Shown here one piece after another: positions 60,575 through 64,000 of a stretch of DNA of 64,000 nt. Location of the stretch: NCBI RefSeq assembly GCF_013344475.1, contig NZ_JABUOU010000002.1, forward strand, positions 248,001 to 312,000. Direction: 5' to 3'. This stretch comes from Martelella limonii (GTDB lineage: Bacteria; Pseudomonadota; Alphaproteobacteria; Rhizobiales; Rhizobiaceae). The notes beneath the pieces are model-generated. The model was given only the letters and a program-made list of their open reading frames with translations, searched no databases and was not told the DNA's origin. A program made the position numbers and the translations under genes. The first letter of the stretch is position 1. Each line of letters opens with the position of its first letter.

Positions 60575-62568
60575 CTGTCGAACTTGGACTCTATGCGCTG
60601 ATCCTCGCACTCGCCGTCTCACTGCTGACGGCGACGCTGCCGTTGCTCGGCGCAAGGCGCAACGATCTTGCGCTCATGGGTATTGCCCGCAGCGGGACAT
60701 TGGCTCTCTTCGCGCTTGTGGCGTTCGCCTTTGCCATTCTGATCAGAAGCTATCTTCTGTCCGACTTTTCGGTTCGAAATGTCTGGGAGAATTCCCATTC
60801 GCTGATGCCGCTGATCTACAAGTTTTCCGGCACGTGGGGCAATCACGAAGGCTCCATGTTGCTATGGTTGCTGATCCTATCGTTCTTCAGCGCGCTGGTG
60901 GCGGCATTCGGGCGGAACCTGCCCGAGCAGCTGCGTGCCAATGTTCTTTCCGTCCAGGCGCTGATCGCCAGCGCGTTCCTTCTTTTCATCCTTCTGACGT
61001 CGAACCCTTTCGACCGGATCTTTCCGGCGCCGGCAGAGGGGCGGGAACTCAATCCAATCCTTCAGGATATCGGTCTCGCCATTCACCCGCCGCTACTTTA
61101 TCTCGGCTATGTGGGTTTTTCCGTTTGTTTCTCCTTTGCCGTGGCTGCCCTCATGAGTGGTCGCATCGACTCGGCCTGGGCTCTCTGGGTGCGCCCCTGG
61201 GCTCTCCTTGCCTGGGTTTTCCTGACCGCAGGCATAGCGATGGGCTCCTACTGGGCCTATTACGAGCTTGGCTGGGGCGGCTGGTGGTTCTGGGATCCGG
61301 TTGAAAACGCATCCTTCATGCCGTGGCTAGCAGGGACGGCGTTGCTGCATTCGGCGCTTGTCATGGAAAAGCGGGAGGCGCTCAAGATCTGGACCGTCCT
61401 TCTTTCGATCCTTACCTTTTCGCTGTCCCTTCTCGGAACCTTTCTCGTCCGCTCGGGCGTTTTGACCTCCGTACACGCCTTTGCGACCGATCCGACCCGC
61501 GGGATCTTCATTTTGGCGATCCTTGCCTTTTTCATCGGCGGCGCGCTGGTGCTGTTCGCCTGGCGCGTGCCGCTCCTGAAAGCGGGCGGCCTGTTTTCAC
61601 CGATCTCGCGTGAAGGGGCGCTGGTCTTCAACAACCTCATCTTGACGGTTGCGACGGGAACCGTGCTGATCGGTACGCTCTATCCGCTCCTGCTGGAGAC
61701 GCTTACGGGCGAAAAGATTTCGGTCGGGCCGCCCTTCTTCAACCTCACCTTTGGCCTTTTGATGATACCGCTGTTGCTGGCGGTGCCATTTGGTCCGATG
61801 CTTTCTTGGAAGAGGGGAGATATGAAGGCTGCATCGGAGCGCCTGTTTGTCGCTGCCGTTCTGGCGCTGATCTTTGCCGCTGCCTTCTTCTATTTCCATA
61901 GCGGGGGTCCGGTTCTGGCGATTGCGGGCATTGCGATCGCCTTCTGGCTGATATTTGGCGCCATAGCGGATATCTGGGCGCGCGCCGGTTTTCTGCGCAT
62001 GCCGTTTGCCAGAGCATGGCCGCGTTTCACCGGCCTGCCGCGCTCGGCTTTTGGCGCAGCGCTTGCACATCTCGGGCTGGGCGTGAGCGTACTTGGCATC
62101 ATGGCCGTGTCGCTCTACGAAACCGAAACCGTACTCGAAATGTCACCGGGTGAAACGGTTGTGCTCAGCGGTTACACGGTCCGGTTCGACGGAACCCAAG
62201 AGGTGCGTGGTCCGAATTACATCGACGATCAGGGCGGGTTCTCGATCAAGCGGGGAGAGGGCGACTGGATTGCGCAAACGCAGTCGGCAAAGCGTGTTTA
62301 CGTCTCCAGCAACATGCCGACGACCGAGGCCGGCATCATCACATTCGGGCTGAGCCAACTTTACATTTCGCTTGGCGATCCGCGCGATGATGGCTCCTGG
62401 GTCGTGCGGGTTTGGTGGAAGCCGTTCATCCTTTGCATCTGGCTCGGTTGCGTGTCGATGGCAGCTGGCGGCGCGCTTTCGCTTTCCGACCGGCGTTTGC
62501 GGGTTGGCGTTCCCACCCGCAGCCGCAGGCCTATGCCTTCGGCACCCCGCGTGGAGGCAGCGGAGTGA
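60571..62568 (+). CDS. ccmF: Haem lyase subunit CcmF (CycK)
   Basis: 665 residues, about 15 transmembrane helices. The haem-handling WWD motif is intact: [19 protein letters not shown]. Also conserved are [18 protein letters not shown] and [14 protein letters not shown]. CcmF with CcmH ligates haem to apocytochrome c. Overlaps both neighbours by one to four bases. Confidence 0.96.
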   Translation: MTVELGLYALILALAVSLLTATLPLLGARRNDLALMGIARSGTLALFALVAFAFAILIRSYLLSDFSVRNVWENSHSLMPLIYKFSGTWGNHEGSMLLWLLILSFFSALVAAFGRNLPEQLRANVLSVQALIASAFLLFILLTSNPFDRIFPAPAEGRELNPILQDIGLAIHPPLLYLGYVGFSVCFSFAVAALMSGRIDSAWALWVRPWALLAWVFLTAGIAMGSYWAYYELGWGGWWFWDPVENASFMPWLAGTALLHSALVMEKREALKIWTVLLSILTFSLSLLGTFLVRSGVLTSVHAFATDPTRGIFILAILAFFIGGALVLFAWRVPLLKAGGLFSPISREGALVFNNLILTVATGTVLIGTLYPLLLETLTGEKISVGPPFFNLTFGLLMIPLLLAVPFGPMLSWKRGDMKAASERLFVAAVLALIFAAAFFYFHSGGPVLAIAGIAIAFWLIFGAIADIWARAGFLRMPFARAWPRFTGLPRSAFGAALAHLGLGVSVLGIMAVSLYETETVLEMSPGETVVLSGYTVRFDGTQEVRGPNYIDDQGGFSIKRGEGDWIAQTQSAKRVYVSSNMPTTEAGIITFGLSQLYISLGDPRDDGSWVVRVWWKPFILCIWLGCVSMAAGGALSLSDRRLRVGVPTRSRRPMPSAPRVEAAE

Positions 62569-63023
62569 TGCGCGCCGTGCTTTCGCTTCTGGTTCTGCTG
62601 TTGCCGTTCGCTGCCGCTGCGGTGGAACCGGACGAGATGCTTGCCGATCCTTCGCTGGAGGCGCGCGCGCGCGAAATTTCCAGCGAGTTGCGCTGCATGG
62701 TTTGCCAGAACCAGTCGATAGACGATTCGAACGCCGATCTTGCCCGCGATCTGCGCCTTCTCGTGCGCAACCGGCTGTCTGCGGGTGATAGCAATGCGGA
62801 AGTGATCGACTATGTCGTTTCCAGATATGGCGAGTTCGTCCTGCTGAGACCGCGTCTTTCGATGCGGACCTATCTTCTCTGGGGCGCTCCTATCCTTCTG
62901 ATCGTGCTCGGCGTGTGCGGTCTCTGGGTGCTTTCCCGGTCGCGCGGAAATACGGAAAAGCCGCTTACGCAGGAAGAAGAAGAGCGGCTCGAACGGCTTC
63001 TTTCCGATGGCAAAGACCATTAA
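62568..63023 (+). CDS. ccmH: Cytochrome c maturation thioredoxin-like subunit CcmH (CycL)
   Basis: 151 residues from ATG 62568, overlapping the ccmF stop. Signal [20 protein letters not shown], then redox pair C43 and C46 in [23 protein letters not shown], a helical domain, and a C-terminal membrane anchor ([20 protein letters not shown]). Reduces apocytochrome c thiols for haem attachment. Confidence 0.95.
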   Translation: MRAVLSLLVLLLPFAAAAVEPDEMLADPSLEARAREISSELRCMVCQNQSIDDSNADLARDLRLLVRNRLSAGDSNAEVIDYVVSRYGEFVLLRPRLSMRTYLLWGAPILLIVLGVCGLWVLSRSRGNTEKPLTQEEEERLERLLSDGKDH

Positions 63024-63124
63024 CAATCCGTCATTTAGCGGAAAGAGCGCTGTAAGGTACGGTCTTTTAAGCTCCCCTCTATTCGATTTGACTACCCTCA
63101 ACCATCGACCCTAGAGGATACCCC

Positions 63125-64000
63125 ATGTTCCATCAGTCCACCGGACCGAATAAGTACAGGTCACTTCTGAAAGCCTCTGTCGCTGCTGGTTTTGCCGCTG
63201 CGCTGTTTACTGCCAGCGTTCCGCTGACAGCGACGGAAGCGCTTGCTGACCCGGTTCATGTTCAGGCGCCCGAGATTCCGGGCTTTGCAGACGTCGTGGA
63301 AGCTGTGTCGCCGGCGGTCGTGTCTGTCGTCGTCGAAAGCAATGTCCAGCCAGTGGCGCAGCAGGATGGCAGCTTCGGCTTCGGTTTCGGTGGACGCGGA
63401 TTCGACAACCTTCCCGATGACCACCCCCTCAAGCGTTTCTTCAAGGATTTCGGCGCTCCGAATGAGCCGGCTCCCCCTCCGCAGGCCCGCAAGGGTGGCC
63501 CGCGTCCTGTTGCTCAGGGATCGGGCTTCTTCGTATCCGAAGACGGCTACCTCGTCACCAACAACCACGTTGTTCGCGAAGGCGACGCATTCTCGGTGCG
63601 CATGGACGATGGCACTGAATACGATGCCAAGCTGATCGGAACCGACCCGCGGACAGATCTGGCCGTCCTGAAGGTCGATGCCGACCGCGAGTTCACCTAT
63701 GTGAAATTTGCCGATGATTCCAATCTGCGTGTCGGCGACTGGGTCGTCGCAGTCGGCAATCCGTTTGGCCTCGGCGGTACTGTGACCTCGGGCATCGTTT
63801 CGGCGCTCGGCCGCGATATCTCTTCTGGTCCCTATGACGACTATATTCAGGTCGATGCTGCCGTGAACCACGGCAATTCGGGTGGCCCGACGTTCGATCT
63901 GAGTGGAGAGGTCGTTGGCGTCAACACCGCGATCTTCTCGCCGTCTGGCGGCAATGTCGGTATCGCCTTTGCAATTCCGTCGCATCTCGCCCAGGACGTG
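63125..64000 (+). CDS. degP: DegP/HtrA periplasmic serine protease, N-terminal part (cut by window edge)
   Basis: 292 codons visible, no stop. Signal region YRSLLKASVAAGFAAALFTA then a long Gly/Pro-rich linker. The trypsin-like domain has H148 (VTNNHVV), D178 (TDLAVL) and S252 (NHGNSGGP), the HtrA triad. AGAGGA precedes the ATG. PDZ domains would lie past the edge. Follows the ccm operon as in related rhizobia. Confidence 0.95.
   Translation, partial: MFHQSTGPNKYRSLLKASVAAGFAAALFTASVPLTATEALADPVHVQAPEIPGFADVVEAVSPAVVSVVVESNVQPVAQQDGSFGFGFGGRGFDNLPDDHPLKRFFKDFGAPNEPAPPPQARKGGPRPVAQGSGFFVSEDGYLVTNNHVVREGDAFSVRMDDGTEYDAKLIGTDPRTDLAVLKVDADREFTYVKFADDSNLRVGDWVVAVGNPFGLGGTVTSGIVSALGRDISSGPYDDYIQVDAAVNHGNSGGPTFDLSGEVVGVNTAIFSPSGGNVGIAFAIPSHLAQDV

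Overview
The window looks like chromosomal DNA of a Hyphomicrobiales (Rhizobiales) alphaproteobacterium, most like Rhizobiaceae and relatives. The evidence is high GC, MucR/Ros, divK next to a pleD homologue, the FeuN-FeuP-FeuQ locus followed by a cytochrome c maturation operon and degP, several families typical of this order (DUF6163, DUF3572, DUF1491, DUF5330, DUF2336), a GAAC-N7-GAAC SOS box, and rhizobial-type palindromic repeats. No rRNA, tRNA, CRISPR array, transposase or integrase was seen.

Layout. 1-6.6 kb: 5' end of hemB, a DUF6163 membrane protein, a Tat-exported L,D-transpeptidase, glyA-nrdR, nusB (without the rib genes usually found between them), a paired palindromic repeat, and gamma-glutamyltransferase. 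6.8-9.3 kb: an FAD/NAD(P)-binding protein and a MOSC protein. 9.4-17.7 kb: a taurine catabolic island with a MocR/TauR regulator divergent from a TRAP transporter (tauKLM), two-part taurine dehydrogenase (tauXY) and sulfoacetaldehyde acetyltransferase (xsc). 18-22.2 kb: SOS-controlled dinB, a HAD protein, DUF3572, divK, and a PleD-like protein that has lost its diguanylate cyclase signature. 22.5-29.1 kb: msrB divergent from a seven-gene Mrp/Pha cation/proton antiporter operon. 29.4-34.8 kb: mucR, a DnaA-like HTH plus DUF6456 pair that resembles the GTA activators GafY and GafZ, sufE and envelope/hypothetical genes. 35.1-40.3 kb: a five-gene branched-chain amino acid type ABC transporter on the minus strand. 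40.5-55.9 kb: a YcgN protein and a complete-looking RcGTA-type gene transfer agent (GTA) cluster, from terminase to the host-specificity protein and a small membrane protein. 56-64 kb: feuN-feuP-feuQ, a lipoprotein, ccmI-ccmE-ccmF-ccmH (cycHJKL) and the 5' part of degP.

The most interesting system is the GTA and its probable control circuit. A 15-bp palindromic core (TAGGAAAATAATCCT) occurs exactly once upstream of the GafY/GafZ-like pair and once directly against the -35 box of the presumed GTA promoter, centred about -41.5. The GTA transcript then meets a strong intrinsic terminator before its first gene and two more inside the cluster. That arrangement fits an activator plus antiterminator model. 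Within the tail genes, the small tail-assembly chaperone has no usable start codon in its own frame and is probably made by a programmed -1 frameshift from the preceding gene.
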